Positions 43,130-52,378 of a stretch of 60,044 nt of DNA are shown piece by piece. Position 1 is the first letter of the stretch, and every line of letters begins with the position of its first letter. Made by a program: the position numbers and the translations under genes. This DNA comes from Bacteroidota bacterium (GTDB lineage Bacteria > Bacteroidota > Bacteroidia > Chitinophagales > Chitinophagaceae), in contig CANGFA010000016.1 in NCBI GenBank assembly GCA_947453145.1, forward strand, positions 1-60,044. The letters are read 5' to 3'. The notes beneath the pieces were generated by a model. That model did no database searches. It was not told the DNA's origin and saw nothing but the letters and a program-made list of their open reading frames with translations.

Positions 43130-43786
43130 ATGACTATACATAAAGAAGGAACTGCCACAATTGCTTTAACCGCATTTATAGTAGGGCTCTTAAACATCGC
43201 GAACTTTTCTTACCTATTTCCAATCAGTGAAATAGCTGCTTGGATAGTGTTCCTAATAACATTTGGCTTGTTCTTATTCATCATTTCTTTTTTTAGAATG
43301 CCTAGCCGAAATTGGACTTCAGATACTTCTGCGATTGTTTCTCCTGCAGACGGCAAGGTAGTGGTGATTGAGGAAGTAGAACCGGATGAATACTATAAAG
43401 AAAAAAGAATTCAAATTAGTGTATTTATGAGTCCTGCCAATGTGCATGTTAATCGAACACCTATTGCAGGAAATATTATCTACAATCAATACCATCCTGG
43501 TAAATTTTTGGTTGCTTGGCATCCAAAATCTTCTACCGACAACGAGCGCTGGTCTGTGGTTATTGAAAATGAAAAAGGAAGTATTTTGTTAAAACAAATT
43601 GCGGGCGCATTAGCAAGACGTATTTGCAATTACGCTACCGTTGGAACTACATTTAATCAAACTGCCGAATATGGATTTATTAAATTTGGCAGTAGAGTGG
43701 ATTTGCTATTGCCCTTAGATGCTAAAATTAATTGTAAGATAGGAGACATTGTAAAAGGTGGCATTACTGTTTTAGCGAATTGGTAA
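43130..43786 (+). CDS. psd: Phosphatidylserine decarboxylase proenzyme
   Basis: Psd converts phosphatidylserine to phosphatidylethanolamine. The 218-residue short-type proenzyme has two N-terminal membrane helices, VSPADGKVVVIEEV and FMSPANVHVNRTPI. The self-cleavage site is at Gly187-Ser188 in IKFGSRVDLLLP, where Ser188 would become the pyruvoyl group. The motif is FGSR instead of the LGST of the long-type enzyme, as is usual in this subgroup. It converges with the HAD phosphatase gene without a visible terminator. Confidence 0.92.
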   Translation: MTIHKEGTATIALTAFIVGLLNIANFSYLFPISEIAAWIVFLITFGLFLFIISFFRMPSRNWTSDTSAIVSPADGKVVVIEEVEPDEYYKEKRIQISVFMSPANVHVNRTPIAGNIIYNQYHPGKFLVAWHPKSSTDNERWSVVIENEKGSILLKQIAGALARRICNYATVGTTFNQTAEYGFIKFGSRVDLLLPLDAKINCKIGDIVKGGITVLANW

Positions 43787-43823
43787 TATCGGCTTAGTCC
43801 AGTAAGCGTAAGAATTTAATAAA

Positions 43824-44519
43824 TTAAAAAATGTTTTCAAGCTCTTTTAAATGGGTGATGGTGTAGGTGGCTGGCACTGTTGGTACTGCGTTAATATGAT
43901 TTACAAATACCGAATCCATACCTATATTAATGGCCCCTTGTATATCGGCACTTTCATTATCTCCAATCATAATACTTTCTGATAGTATTGCGTTTGATTT
44001 TTGTAATGCGTATTCAAAAATTTCTTTATGGGGTTTTAAACTATTACTTGCTTCTGAGGTAATTACTTGATTAAAATAGGACGCTAAATTTGAATTTTCA
44101 ATCTTTTTAAATTGTACCGATTCAAATCCATTGGTGATTAGGTGCATTTGATAACCCTTACCTTTCAAATATTCTAAAATTTCAAGGGTGTAAGGAAACA
44201 AGTTTGTTTTATTTGGTAATATATCTAAATAATCAACAGACATGGCTCTTGAAAGTGACTCGTCTGCAATTTTATAATCCAACAAACTTAAATAAATACG
44301 CTTCCATCTTAACTCTTCTTGTTTAATGAATCCTTTGGTATATCTATCCCATAAACGGTGATTATGTATACTATACCCATCAAAAAATGCATCAAAGTTG
44401 TCAATGCCTTTTTCTGTTAATTTATATTTATGATGCAGATCTGATAAGGTTTCTTTGGAATTCATTTCAAAGTCCCAAATGGTATGATCTAAGTCAAAAA
44501 ATAAGTGCTGATAGGGCAT
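43824..44519 (-). CDS. YjjG-type HAD nucleotidase
   Basis: The 231-residue HAD-family phosphatase resembles YjjG, a 5'-nucleotidase for non-canonical pyrimidine nucleotides. The catalytic motif is FFDLDHTIWDF with Asp9 and Asp11. HLITNGFESVQFKKIE carries the Thr/Asn motif, and IMIGDNESADIQGAINIGMD the metal-binding aspartates. There is no export signal. It is transcribed divergently from the SDR gene. Confidence 0.88.
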   Translation of the reverse strand: MPYQHLFFDLDHTIWDFEMNSKETLSDLHHKYKLTEKGIDNFDAFFDGYSIHNHRLWDRYTKGFIKQEELRWKRIYLSLLDYKIADESLSRAMSVDYLDILPNKTNLFPYTLEILEYLKGKGYQMHLITNGFESVQFKKIENSNLASYFNQVITSEASNSLKPHKEIFEYALQKSNAILSESIMIGDNESADIQGAINIGMDSVFVNHINAVPTVPATYTITHLKELENIF

Positions 44520-44598
44520 GTCGCTATAGGTATTATTTATAAGTAACGAATTTACAGGATTGCTTCCTATCTTTATTGTATATTAATATCATTTTTAT

Positions 44599-45297
44599 AT
44601 GAATATTGTAATAACAGGAGCTTCTAAAGGAATTGGGTTTGCGATTGCCGAAATATTTGCTGCAAATGGACATGATTTATATTTGACAAGCAAAACACCT
44701 TTGTCATTGGAAACTGCAGTGGCCTCTTTACGTAAGCAATTTCCAACGGTGAAATTAGAAGCGATGTCTGCAGATTTGTCTATTCAAAAAGAAGTAACTG
44801 CTTTTGCCAATTGGTGTCTTGAAAAAACACAACCTCATATTTTAATAAATAATGCGGGTTACTTTGTGCCAGGCAAATTACAGGATGAGGCAGATGGTCA
44901 ATTGCAAAATCAGTTAAATACGAATTTATTTTCGGCTTATCATTTAACTAGGGCATTACTTCCAAGTATGTTAACTAGTAAAATGGGTCATATTTTCAAT
45001 ATCTGCTCCATTGCTTCCTTACAAGCTTATGAAAATGGGGGCGCTTATAGTATAAGTAAGTTTGCTTTACTTGGTTTTTCAAAAAATCTAAGACTCGAGT
45101 TAAAAGACAAAGGAATTAAAGTAACTGCTGTATGTCCGGGTGCCGTTTATACGAATAGTTGGTCTGGTTCAGGGGTAGATCCTAAAAGAATTATGGAATC
45201 CAGTGATATTGCAAAAATGATATATACTACCTCTCAATTAAGTCCACAGGCAGTTGTAGAGGATATTGTGATGCGTCCTCAATTGGGCGATTTATAG
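44599..45297 (+). CDS. SDR family NAD(P)-dependent oxidoreductase
   Basis: This 232-residue short-chain dehydrogenase has the cofactor motif GASKGIG (7-13), NNAG at 84-87 and the catalytic residues Ser137, Tyr150 and Lys154 (YSISK). Length and the C-terminal VEDIVMRPQLGDL resemble the YdfG/3-ketoacyl-reductase-like group. The substrate is unknown. It ends 7 bases from the convergent small hypothetical gene. Confidence 0.9.
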   Translation: MNIVITGASKGIGFAIAEIFAANGHDLYLTSKTPLSLETAVASLRKQFPTVKLEAMSADLSIQKEVTAFANWCLEKTQPHILINNAGYFVPGKLQDEADGQLQNQLNTNLFSAYHLTRALLPSMLTSKMGHIFNICSIASLQAYENGGAYSISKFALLGFSKNLRLELKDKGIKVTAVCPGAVYTNSWSGSGVDPKRIMESSDIAKMIYTTSQLSPQAVVEDIVMRPQLGDL

Positions 45298-45304
45298 CGT
45301 TATC

Positions 45305-45583
45305 TTACAGGCGCTCCTCTGTATCATCTATTCGAGGTGTTGTATAAAAACTTTCCCTCGCTTTTTTAGTAGCCGCTAATCTTTCTACAATTACTTGTGC
45401 AATTAATTTACCTGCATCCTCATTGGGGTTGGAGCTTAATATATTTTTAAGTTTTGCCTCTGAAACATCTATTCGATATAATATTTGAACCAATCTGGAA
45501 AAATCATTTTTAATAAGTTCATTTATAGCTATTTCTAAATTAGGGGTGTCTAATTTTTCAAGTGCTTGTAAATTTATTTCCAT
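45305..45583 (-). CDS. Hypothetical 92-residue helical protein
   Basis: This is a small acidic, mostly helical protein without signal or membrane segments. Its pattern (LEIAINELIKNDFSRLVQIL, then YRIDVSEAKLKNILSSNP and AGKLIAQVIVERLAATKKAR) looks conserved in Bacteroidota, but I cannot name the family. It lies 9 bases downstream of the TIGR02757 gene on the same strand and is probably cotranscribed with it. Confidence 0.72.
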   Translation of the reverse strand: MEINLQALEKLDTPNLEIAINELIKNDFSRLVQILYRIDVSEAKLKNILSSNPNEDAGKLIAQVIVERLAATKKARESFYTTPRIDDTEERL

Positions 45584-45592
45584 AATAAAGTA

Positions 45593-46378
45593 TTAAATAT
45601 ATTTTTCAATTACGCCCAAACTAAATAAAGCAAAGTCATATTTAACAGGATCCTTTGAATCTAAAGTTCGGCAATAATCGGTTAACTCCAATGCAGCCTG
45701 CCAGTCCGTTTGAGGTCTTTTTAAAATGCCCATAATGCGGGAAACCCTTGCTACATGTACATCAATTGGAATAATTAATGCTGCCGGTTTTATGGCATTC
45801 CATATTCCAAAATCAACACCCTGGTGATCCTTTCTAATCATCCATCTTAAATACATGTTTAATCTTTTACAAGTAGAACCTGATACGGGACTGGAAACAT
45901 GCTTTTGTGTTCGCCTGGGCGCATCCTCTAATGACATAAAGTAAGATTGAAAATGGACAAGTGCTGCTTGGACTGAATTAATTTTTTGACCACTCACTTG
46001 ATTCTTAAAAAAAGCATTTTCTAAACTTTGATGTTTACTAAAATGTTGTTTAAAAAATTCAATAAAGTATAATGCATCTGTATCATTAAAGGTTCGGTGT
46101 TTAAAACCAATTATTTTTTTTAAATCTTTTGGTCCATGATGCATACAAAATTCATACGGACTTCGGTCCATACGATCTAGTAATTCGTTGCTCTTATTGA
46201 TTATGGTGGCGCGATTGCCCCATGAAAAGAGGGCTGCAAATAAACCTGCAATTTCAATATCTTGTTGTTGCTTAAATTGATGAGGTATGCAAATAGGATC
46301 ATTGGCAATAAAATCGTACTTATTGTATTGCTTTACTTTTTGATCCAATATTTTTTTAATCTCTAGCGATGTATTCAC
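45593..46378 (-). CDS. TIGR02757 family protein
   Basis: The 261-residue cytoplasmic protein matches the TIGR02757 conserved hypothetical family: CIPHQFKQQQDIEIAGLFAA followed by LFSWGNRATI, SPYEFCMHHG, KRLNMYLRWMIRKD, and PLDVH-type residues in IIPIDVHVARVSRIMGI. The last segments recall helix-hairpin-helix DNA glycosylase folds, so a DNA-related role is possible but unproven. The start is a GTG, 2 bases after the stop of the cystathionine-synthase-type gene. Confidence 0.85.
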   Translation of the reverse strand: MNTSLEIKKILDQKVKQYNKYDFIANDPICIPHQFKQQQDIEIAGLFAALFSWGNRATIINKSNELLDRMDRSPYEFCMHHGPKDLKKIIGFKHRTFNDTDALYFIEFFKQHFSKHQSLENAFFKNQVSGQKINSVQAALVHFQSYFMSLEDAPRRTQKHVSSPVSGSTCKRLNMYLRWMIRKDHQGVDFGIWNAIKPAALIIPIDVHVARVSRIMGILKRPQTDWQAALELTDYCRTLDSKDPVKYDFALFSLGVIEKYI

Positions 46379-46380
46379 TT

Positions 46381-47532
46381 TTACCCAATGGCTTGTTCCA
46401 AATCTGCAATAATATCTTCGGCATCTTCAATACCTACACTCAATCGGATTAAACCATCTGCTAAACCATTGGCAATTCTTTGTTCACGAGGAATAGAAGC
46501 ATGGGTCATACTCGCAGGATGATTAATCAACGATTCAACACCACCAAGGCTTTCGGCTAAAGAAAATATTTTGGTGCTAGATAATACTTTCGTTGCTGCG
46601 GCAATGCTATCATCCTTTAAGGTAAAACTCATCATGCCTCCAAAGCCGCGCATTTGCTTTTTAGCAATTTCGTGATTAGGATGATCTTCAAATCCACACC
46701 AGTATACCTTTGCCACTTTTGGATGTTGTCGTAAATAGGCGGCCACTTTTATACCGTTCTCACAATGCCTTTGCATTCTTACATGTAAGGTTTTAATACC
46801 TCTTAAAACCAAGAAACAATCTTGCGGACCTGGTACAGCGCCGGTACTTTTTTGGATAAAATAAAGTTGATCTCTTAAGGTTTCATCATTCATCACTAAA
46901 CATCCTTGAATAACGTCACTATGACCTCCTAAATATTTAGTAGCAGAATGCATTACAATGGTAGCGCCATCATCCAATGGATTTTGTAAATAAGGAGATG
47001 CAAAAGTATTGTCAACACATACGATACAATTGTGCTTTTTACCAATCGCTGCAACTGCTGCAATATCCGTAATGTTCATTAATGGGTTAGTTGGTGTTTC
47101 TACCCAAATGAGTTTTGTTTTTGGGGTAATGGCATTGGCTACATTTTCGGCGTTGGAAGTATCAACATAGGTAAATTTAATACCCATTTTCTCATGAACT
47201 TTTGAGAACAATCTATAAGAGCCACCATACATGTCATGCGCTGCAATCACTTCGTCACCGGGAACTAATAACCGCATCACGGCATCGGTTGCAGCAACAC
47301 CACTACCAAAGGCCAAGCCAAATTTTCCGTTTTCAATAACGGCAAACGCTTCTTCCAGCGCAAATCGGGTTGGGTTTTGACTTCTTGCATATTCATAGCC
47401 CTTATGTACACCCGGAGCGGATTGCACATAAGTAGAGGTTTGATAAATTGGCGTCATAATAGCACCCGTACTTGGATCGGGGTGGGCACCTGCATGAATA
47501 TATTTTGTACCAAAGTTATTTTTATTGCTCAT
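46381..47532 (-). CDS. Cystathionine gamma-synthase/lyase-type PLP enzyme
   Basis: This PLP enzyme of the trans-sulfuration family acts in methionine or cysteine metabolism. The start at 47532 (MSNKNNFGTKYIHAGAHPDP) fits the family. Visible features are TPIYQTSTYVQ, the cofactor-stacking Tyr in AAHDMYGGSYRL, DNTFASPYLQNP and the PLP lysine Lys199 in HSATKYLGGHSD. Sequence alone does not separate synthase from lyase activity in this family. At 383 residues the length is standard. Confidence 0.92.
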   Translation of the reverse strand: MSNKNNFGTKYIHAGAHPDPSTGAIMTPIYQTSTYVQSAPGVHKGYEYARSQNPTRFALEEAFAVIENGKFGLAFGSGVAATDAVMRLLVPGDEVIAAHDMYGGSYRLFSKVHEKMGIKFTYVDTSNAENVANAITPKTKLIWVETPTNPLMNITDIAAVAAIGKKHNCIVCVDNTFASPYLQNPLDDGATIVMHSATKYLGGHSDVIQGCLVMNDETLRDQLYFIQKSTGAVPGPQDCFLVLRGIKTLHVRMQRHCENGIKVAAYLRQHPKVAKVYWCGFEDHPNHEIAKKQMRGFGGMMSFTLKDDSIAAATKVLSSTKIFSLAESLGGVESLINHPASMTHASIPREQRIANGLADGLIRLSVGIEDAEDIIADLEQAIG

Positions 47533-47612
47533 TGTGCTTGTGTTACTTTTAAAATTTTTTTTTATCATGCTATATTTATCCTGCACTTAGTTTAAGTCCG
47601 TTTTAAACTTAT

Positions 47613-48281
47613 CTAAGATTGTGGAATTTGATTTCCGTTTTTAAACATACGATAGGAAAATACCGAAGGTATAATTACCATTATTGCAATGCTAGAAATA
47701 AAAACAATAAAGGCTGGAGCGGATGGTAAAACAAGGGTTCCAAGGGCCTGAACAATTCCTCCATACAACCATACTTTACCAGCTACCTTATGTGTTTCAT
47801 TCCAGTTGTCTACATTTTCTAAAGTCCATGGTAGTTTGAATCCAGCAAAATAATTTTGATGCAATTTGGGCATATACCAACCCATTATTGAAAAAACGAT
47901 ACCTAAAAAGGGTAGCAATAATTTAGTGATATTAATTTTTGCTCCTGTCGCGGAATAAGTAATAATTAAACCCATGATGCTCATAAAAATCACCATAAAA
48001 AGGGCAAACTTCTTAAACATGCCATCATCTTCCTTTTTAAATCTTTTAGGGTCAAAGTTTTTTATATTGGATAGCAAGAAAAAGGTAAACAAACCCACAA
48101 CAGACATGATCCCTGGCCCTAAAAAAATACTTTCCTTTCCTCCAAAACCATCGGCCTCCCCCCTCATATTAAAATGAGTAGGAATGGTGCCAGGTAAACT
48201 TGGATAAACATAGGCTGCGTACCCAAAAGGGATGGCTAATAGGATAAGGGCTAATAGTAGGTTGGGTGTGGTTTTTTTCAT
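47613..48281 (-). CDS. SdpI/DUF1648 family membrane protein
   Basis: The 222-residue protein begins at the ATG at 48281 (a GTG lies 9 bases earlier). It has about six membrane helices. The DUF1648 segment is YPSLPGTIPTHFNMRGEADG with the following FGGKESIFLGPG, and the SdpI-like C-terminal part is FAGFKLPWTLENVDNWNETH with VAGKVWLYGG. SdpI is an immunity protein against a killing toxin in Bacillus, but most family members have no known role, and no toxin gene is next to it. Confidence 0.85.
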   Translation of the reverse strand: MKKTTPNLLLALILLAIPFGYAAYVYPSLPGTIPTHFNMRGEADGFGGKESIFLGPGIMSVVGLFTFFLLSNIKNFDPKRFKKEDDGMFKKFALFMVIFMSIMGLIITYSATGAKINITKLLLPFLGIVFSIMGWYMPKLHQNYFAGFKLPWTLENVDNWNETHKVAGKVWLYGGIVQALGTLVLPSAPAFIVFISSIAIMVIIPSVFSYRMFKNGNQIPQS

Positions 48282-48317
48282 AGCCTTCACAAGGTACTAT
48301 TTATGCCCAAAAAAAAT

Positions 48318-48325
48318 TACTTTTG
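48318..48325 (+). promoter_or_regulatory. Bacteroidota-type -7 box for the deoxyhypusine-synthase-like gene
   Basis: TACTTTTG matches TAnnTTTG and ends 16 bases before the ATG at 48342. It lies inside the longer reading frame that opens at 48303, which supports the later start. Confidence 0.4.
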
Positions 48326-48341
48326 CATCAAATCTGAAAAA

Positions 48342-49316
48342 ATGAGCAAAGGACCTGTTTCCCAATTTATTGAACATCAGTACAGACATTTTAATGCTGC
48401 TGCTTTAGTAGACGCTGCTAAAGGATATGAAACCCATTTATTAGACGGCGGCAAAATGCTGGTAAGTTTAGCAGGTGCCATGAGTACGGCTGAACTAGGT
48501 ATTAGTTTGGCGGAAATGATCCGTCAGGATAAAATTGCCATTATTAGTTGTACTGGCGCTAATTTAGAAGAAGATGTGATGAACTTAGTGGCGCATAGCA
48601 AGTATAAAAGAGTACCTAACTATCGTGATTTAACACCACAGGACGAGTGGGATTTATTAGAGAATCATTACAACCGTGTTACAGATACATGTATCCCTGA
48701 AGAGGAAGCTTTTCGTCGTTTACAAAAGCCATTGGAAAAAGTATGGAAGGATGCAGAAGCTGCTGGCGAAAGATATTTCCCGCATGAGTTTTTATACAAA
48801 GTGGTTTTAAGTGGCGTGTTGGAAGAATTTTATGAGATTGATCCCAAGGATAGCTGGATTGTAGCAGCTGCTAAAAAGAACATTCCAATTATCGTTCCAG
48901 GTTGGGAGGATAGCACCACCGGAAATATTTTTGCTTCTTATGTAATTAAGAATGAATTAAAAGCAAGCACCGTTAAAAACGGTATTGAATATATGGTGAT
49001 GTTAACAGAGTGGTACAGAGCCAATAGTGGTGGAAAAGGCGTAGGCTTTTTTCAAGTGGGTGGTGGTATTGCGGGTGACTTCCCAATTTGTGTAGTGCCC
49101 ATGATGTACCAGGATTTAGAATGGCATGACGTTCCTTTTTGGAGTTACTTCTGTCAAATAAGCGATAGCACTACTTCTTATGGATCTTATTCAGGTGCGG
49201 TACCGAATGAAAAAATTACCTGGGGTAAATTAGATATTCATACGCCTAAATTTATTGTTGAGAGTGATGCTACCATTGTAGTGCCATTGATCTTTGCCTA
49301 TATTTTAGGACAATAG
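48342..49316 (+). CDS. Deoxyhypusine synthase-like protein
   Basis: The 324-residue protein belongs to the deoxyhypusine synthase family. It has the NAD-site segments SLAGAMSTAELG (42-53), ISCTGANLEEDVMN (68-81), PGWEDSTTGN (186-195) and GVGFFQVGGGIAGDFP (233-248). The catalytic lysine position is kept as Lys296 in ITWGKLD, matching Lys329 of the human enzyme. Bacteria lack eIF5A, so the enzyme more likely makes a polyamine such as homospermidine or modifies another amine. The start at 48342 replaces an earlier ATG at 48303 that precedes the promoter-like box. Confidence 0.88.
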   Translation: MSKGPVSQFIEHQYRHFNAAALVDAAKGYETHLLDGGKMLVSLAGAMSTAELGISLAEMIRQDKIAIISCTGANLEEDVMNLVAHSKYKRVPNYRDLTPQDEWDLLENHYNRVTDTCIPEEEAFRRLQKPLEKVWKDAEAAGERYFPHEFLYKVVLSGVLEEFYEIDPKDSWIVAAAKKNIPIIVPGWEDSTTGNIFASYVIKNELKASTVKNGIEYMVMLTEWYRANSGGKGVGFFQVGGGIAGDFPICVVPMMYQDLEWHDVPFWSYFCQISDSTTSYGSYSGAVPNEKITWGKLDIHTPKFIVESDATIVVPLIFAYILGQ

Positions 49317-49341
49317 AAGATTACTAAATATTTGTAATTAA

Positions 49342-49374
49342 AAAAGCCCTTAAATTTTATTAAGGGCTTTTCTT
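49342..49374. terminator. Bidirectional intrinsic terminator
   Basis: A 12-base-pair stem (AAAAGCCCTTAA with TTAAGGGCTTTT) lies between the convergent deoxyhypusine-synthase-like and M28 peptidase genes, with A and T runs on either side. Confidence 0.85.
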
Positions 49375-49375
49375 A

Positions 49376-50920
49376 TTAACGACTTGGCATGTTTAAAGGA
49401 ATGTCTCTTTTCAACATCTCATCTCTGTTGGCAATTTCACAGGCTGTATAAAATACCATTTGAGTTCTTTTTCTCATTAATTCAAAATTGATCTTTTCAA
49501 TGGTGTCGGTTGGTTTATGATAGTCAGCAAGCAACATACCATCATAGAAAAATAAAATAGGAACTCCTTTTCTTGCAAAGTTATAATGGTCACTTCTGTA
49601 ATAAATCATGTTCTTATCATTTGGGTCATCGTATTTATAATCCAAAGTGATATTGCTAGATTGTTTATTTGCAGCTTCATTGATAATTGGCAAATCAGAA
49701 CTTAATTTATCATGTCCAATTACATAAACATAATTTAAAGAATCAGCTGAAGTACGCTCTGTGTCCACGCGGCCAATCATATCGGTATTTAAATCGGCAG
49801 TAGTTTTTTCCAATGGGAATAAAGGATGCTCTGAATAATATTGAGAACCCCATAAGCCTTTCTCTTCTCCACTTACAGTCATAAATACAATCGTACGTCT
49901 TGGGCTCTTTCCTTTTTTTGCAGCTGCTGCAAAAGCCTCTGCCATTTGCATTACACCTACGGTACCAGAACCATCGTCGTCAGCACCATACCAAATAACA
50001 TCACCTCTTTTCCCTAAATGGTCATAGTGACCCGTTAAGAATAAGTATTCCTCTTTTTTATCTGTACCTGGTAAGTATGCAATAACATTGCTACTTTCTA
50101 AATTCTCTGTTTTTTTGGTGGCTACCAATGTTACGTCTGCATTATAATCTCCTTTAGTCATGCTAGATAAATCCGCAATGCTTGCACCCGTTTTTGCTAA
50201 AAGTGCATTGGCCACATTCGTTGAAATATTCGCCATTAAAAATCCAGGTCCGTCGTTCTTTTTTAAGTACAAATTTCCTTTTGTTTCCGTGGGTGTTTTG
50301 CGAGGGAAACTTGCAGATACCACTAATAATCCTGCTGCTCCTTTTGTAGATGCAACACGCATTTTAGCCATTGGAGATGCAGGGTTTGCATTAAATGCAC
50401 GATTACCACCTTGTCCCATAGCTGGCATACCAGCACTTGTACCCTCTAAGATCACTACTAATTTTCCTTTAACATCTAAACCAGTATAATCATTAATACC
50501 CTTTGTGTCATCCACAATTCCATAGCCTGCAAAAACAACATTGGTATAATCCCATTTACCACTTACAATACCTTGTAGCGAAAAAGTAAAATCTTTATCC
50601 CATTCAAAAGTAGTTCCATTTACGAAAATTGCTTTCGCTGTTAAGTTGTCTTGGTAAACTGGATAGGTTTGTTGGTAGCTAGTGCCATTTCCAGGTAACA
50701 GCCCCATTCTTTTAAATTCTGATTCAATAAAAGCAGCTGCTTTCTTTTGACCAGGACTTGCTGTTTCGCGGCCTTCCATCTCCGCACTTGCGATAACAGA
50801 AAGCTTTGCTTTTAAAGCTTCTGCGGTAATCACATTACTAAATTTAGTAAGCTCTTTTCCTTTTTGAGCAAAACTAATGGTGCTTATGAAAAGCGATAAA
50901 ACCCAAATTAATTTTTTCAT
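49376..50920 (-). CDS. Secreted M28 family zinc peptidase with PA domain
   Basis: The 514-residue protein has a signal peptide ending near SFAQ. A protease-associated insert follows around residues 120-270, then the M28 domain with ligands His298 (GHYDHLG), Asp314 (GADDDGSGT), Glu352/Glu353 (GEEKG), Asp380 (LNTDMIGR) and His468 (DYHKPTDT). There is no PDZ domain, unlike the M28 protein at 2.2 kb. It is probably an extracellular or periplasmic aminopeptidase. rpiB lies 36 bases upstream on the same strand. Confidence 0.9.
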   Translation of the reverse strand: MKKLIWVLSLFISTISFAQKGKELTKFSNVITAEALKAKLSVIASAEMEGRETASPGQKKAAAFIESEFKRMGLLPGNGTSYQQTYPVYQDNLTAKAIFVNGTTFEWDKDFTFSLQGIVSGKWDYTNVVFAGYGIVDDTKGINDYTGLDVKGKLVVILEGTSAGMPAMGQGGNRAFNANPASPMAKMRVASTKGAAGLLVVSASFPRKTPTETKGNLYLKKNDGPGFLMANISTNVANALLAKTGASIADLSSMTKGDYNADVTLVATKKTENLESSNVIAYLPGTDKKEEYLFLTGHYDHLGKRGDVIWYGADDDGSGTVGVMQMAEAFAAAAKKGKSPRRTIVFMTVSGEEKGLWGSQYYSEHPLFPLEKTTADLNTDMIGRVDTERTSADSLNYVYVIGHDKLSSDLPIINEAANKQSSNITLDYKYDDPNDKNMIYYRSDHYNFARKGVPILFFYDGMLLADYHKPTDTIEKINFELMRKRTQMVFYTACEIANRDEMLKRDIPLNMPSR

Positions 50921-50956
50921 CTAATTGATTTTTTTAAAAATGGTTTAATTAATAAT

Positions 50957-51412
50957 TTAAGAACAAGCAATTTTATTCACCCTATTTTGATGTCTACCTC
51001 CTTCAAAAGGGGTAGTCATAAATTTTTCTATCATTTCTTTTGCTGCATCTAAACTTACAAAGCGAGCTGGTATGCAAATCATATTAGCGTCGTTGTGTAA
51101 ACGGGTCAATTCGGCTACTTCAGTTAACCAACATAAACCAGCGCGTATACCTTCATGTTTATTAGCTGTCATGGCAACCCCATTTGCACTTCCACAAAAT
51201 AAAATACCAAAGCTTGCCTCACCCGTTTCAACACTTGTTGCAGTAGGATGCGCAAAATCGGGGTAGTCCACGGAGTCACTGTTATAAGTTCCAAAATCTT
51301 TTACAGTATATCCATTTGCTTCCAACCATAATTTTACCTGAGACTTATAGTCAATACCAGCGTGGTCCGATCCAATGGCAATGGGCTTTGAAACATCAAA
51401 TACAAATGACAT
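50957..51412 (-). CDS. rpiB: Ribose 5-phosphate isomerase B
   Basis: RpiB interconverts ribose 5-phosphate and ribulose 5-phosphate in the pentose phosphate pathway. The 151-residue protein has GSDHAGIDYK near the N-terminus and the catalytic-cysteine loop FCGSANGVAMTANKHEGIRA (the usual CGTG is CGSA here, as in other Bacteroidota). His in the TRLHNDANMICIPA segment completes the site. tatC lies 43 bases upstream and the M28 gene downstream. Confidence 0.92.
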   Translation of the reverse strand: MSFVFDVSKPIAIGSDHAGIDYKSQVKLWLEANGYTVKDFGTYNSDSVDYPDFAHPTATSVETGEASFGILFCGSANGVAMTANKHEGIRAGLCWLTEVAELTRLHNDANMICIPARFVSLDAAKEMIEKFMTTPFEGGRHQNRVNKIACS

Positions 51413-51455
51413 ATATTTATTTATTTAAGTTCTTTTTATTATTTAGGACGCAATT

Positions 51456-52307
51456 TTAATCCCATTCTTCGTCTTCTATCTCCATTGATTTATAAGCCCA
51501 TCTTGAAACAAAAATGCTGAATTCAAATAGTGCATATAAAGGAATGAAAACAATAGTTTGACTATACCAATCTGGACTTGGCGTAATAAATGCAGCGACT
51601 ACTAAAATAATCACGACTGCATATTTCCTTGTTTTACTTAAAAACTTAGGCGTAACTATTCCAATTTTAGTAAGTAAAAATACCGCTACTGGCATTTCAA
51701 ATGCAATGCCACAACCCAATATCAAGTTGGTTAAGTTATCCAAATAGTCTGCGAATGTTGGAATGGTAGTAATGATACTTTTGGTTCCTAATTGAAAGCT
51801 TGCTAAAAAATTAAAAGTGAATGGACCTAAAACAAAAAATCCAAAAGCAGCACCTAGGAAGAAAAAGAAAGAAACCCAAAATATAGCGAACCTTGTATTT
51901 TTTACTTCTTTGTCTTTTAAAGCCGGTTTAATAAATCTCCAAACCTGCCAAAATACAAAAGGGAAAGCCACAATAATTCCCCCCACCATGGCCATGCTTA
52001 TGGCACTTAAAAACTGGCCACCAAATGTGGTACTTTGTAATTGCGTTTTTACAGGAGGCATACAAAGGGAGTTTCCCAAATGTAACCAATGACTTAAATT
52101 GCAAAAAGCTCGGTAGGTAATGAAATCTGGATTTAAAGGACCCGTAATTACATTGTCCATAATCCAATCTCGATAGATGAAAATAACAATCGCAGCTATT
52201 AAAATGGAAGATAGAGATCTAACAATAGTTCCTCTCAATATTTCAAGATGATCAATAAAAGACATCTCTGAATCTTCGTTCTTTTTAAATCTATCAAATA
52301 TGGCCAT
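51456..52307 (-). CDS. tatC: Sec-independent protein translocase TatC
   Basis: TatC is the signal-recognition core of the twin-arginine export system. The 283-residue protein has six membrane helices and the conserved N-terminal FIDHLEILRGTIVRSL. The first periplasmic loop is enlarged (about 45 residues, with two cysteines). The later FEMPVAVFLLTKIGIVTPKFL stretch includes the family Glu. tatA/B genes are not in the window. It would serve the Tat signal proteins encoded at 30.7, 33.4, 34.0 and 36.2 kb. Confidence 0.95.
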   Translation of the reverse strand: MAIFDRFKKNEDSEMSFIDHLEILRGTIVRSLSSILIAAIVIFIYRDWIMDNVITGPLNPDFITYRAFCNLSHWLHLGNSLCMPPVKTQLQSTTFGGQFLSAISMAMVGGIIVAFPFVFWQVWRFIKPALKDKEVKNTRFAIFWVSFFFFLGAAFGFFVLGPFTFNFLASFQLGTKSIITTIPTFADYLDNLTNLILGCGIAFEMPVAVFLLTKIGIVTPKFLSKTRKYAVVIILVVAAFITPSPDWYSQTIVFIPLYALFEFSIFVSRWAYKSMEIEDEEWD

Positions 52308-52378
52308 GTAATTAATTCAATGAGGGCTAAAGTTAAGGCTTCTCGGGCAAAAAGGGAAGCCATTTTCCTAAAATAGTT

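Noticed and set aside
47613..48281. SdpI-like gene as the immunity half of a toxin system
   Set aside because: No small secreted toxin, SdpA/B/C-like gene or regulator lies next to it; DUF1648/SdpI proteins are common outside toxin loci.
48303..48341. Upstream ATG that would lengthen the deoxyhypusine-synthase-like protein by 13 residues
   Set aside because: The extension contains a TAnnTTTG box and lacks family similarity; the ATG at 48342 is the better start.
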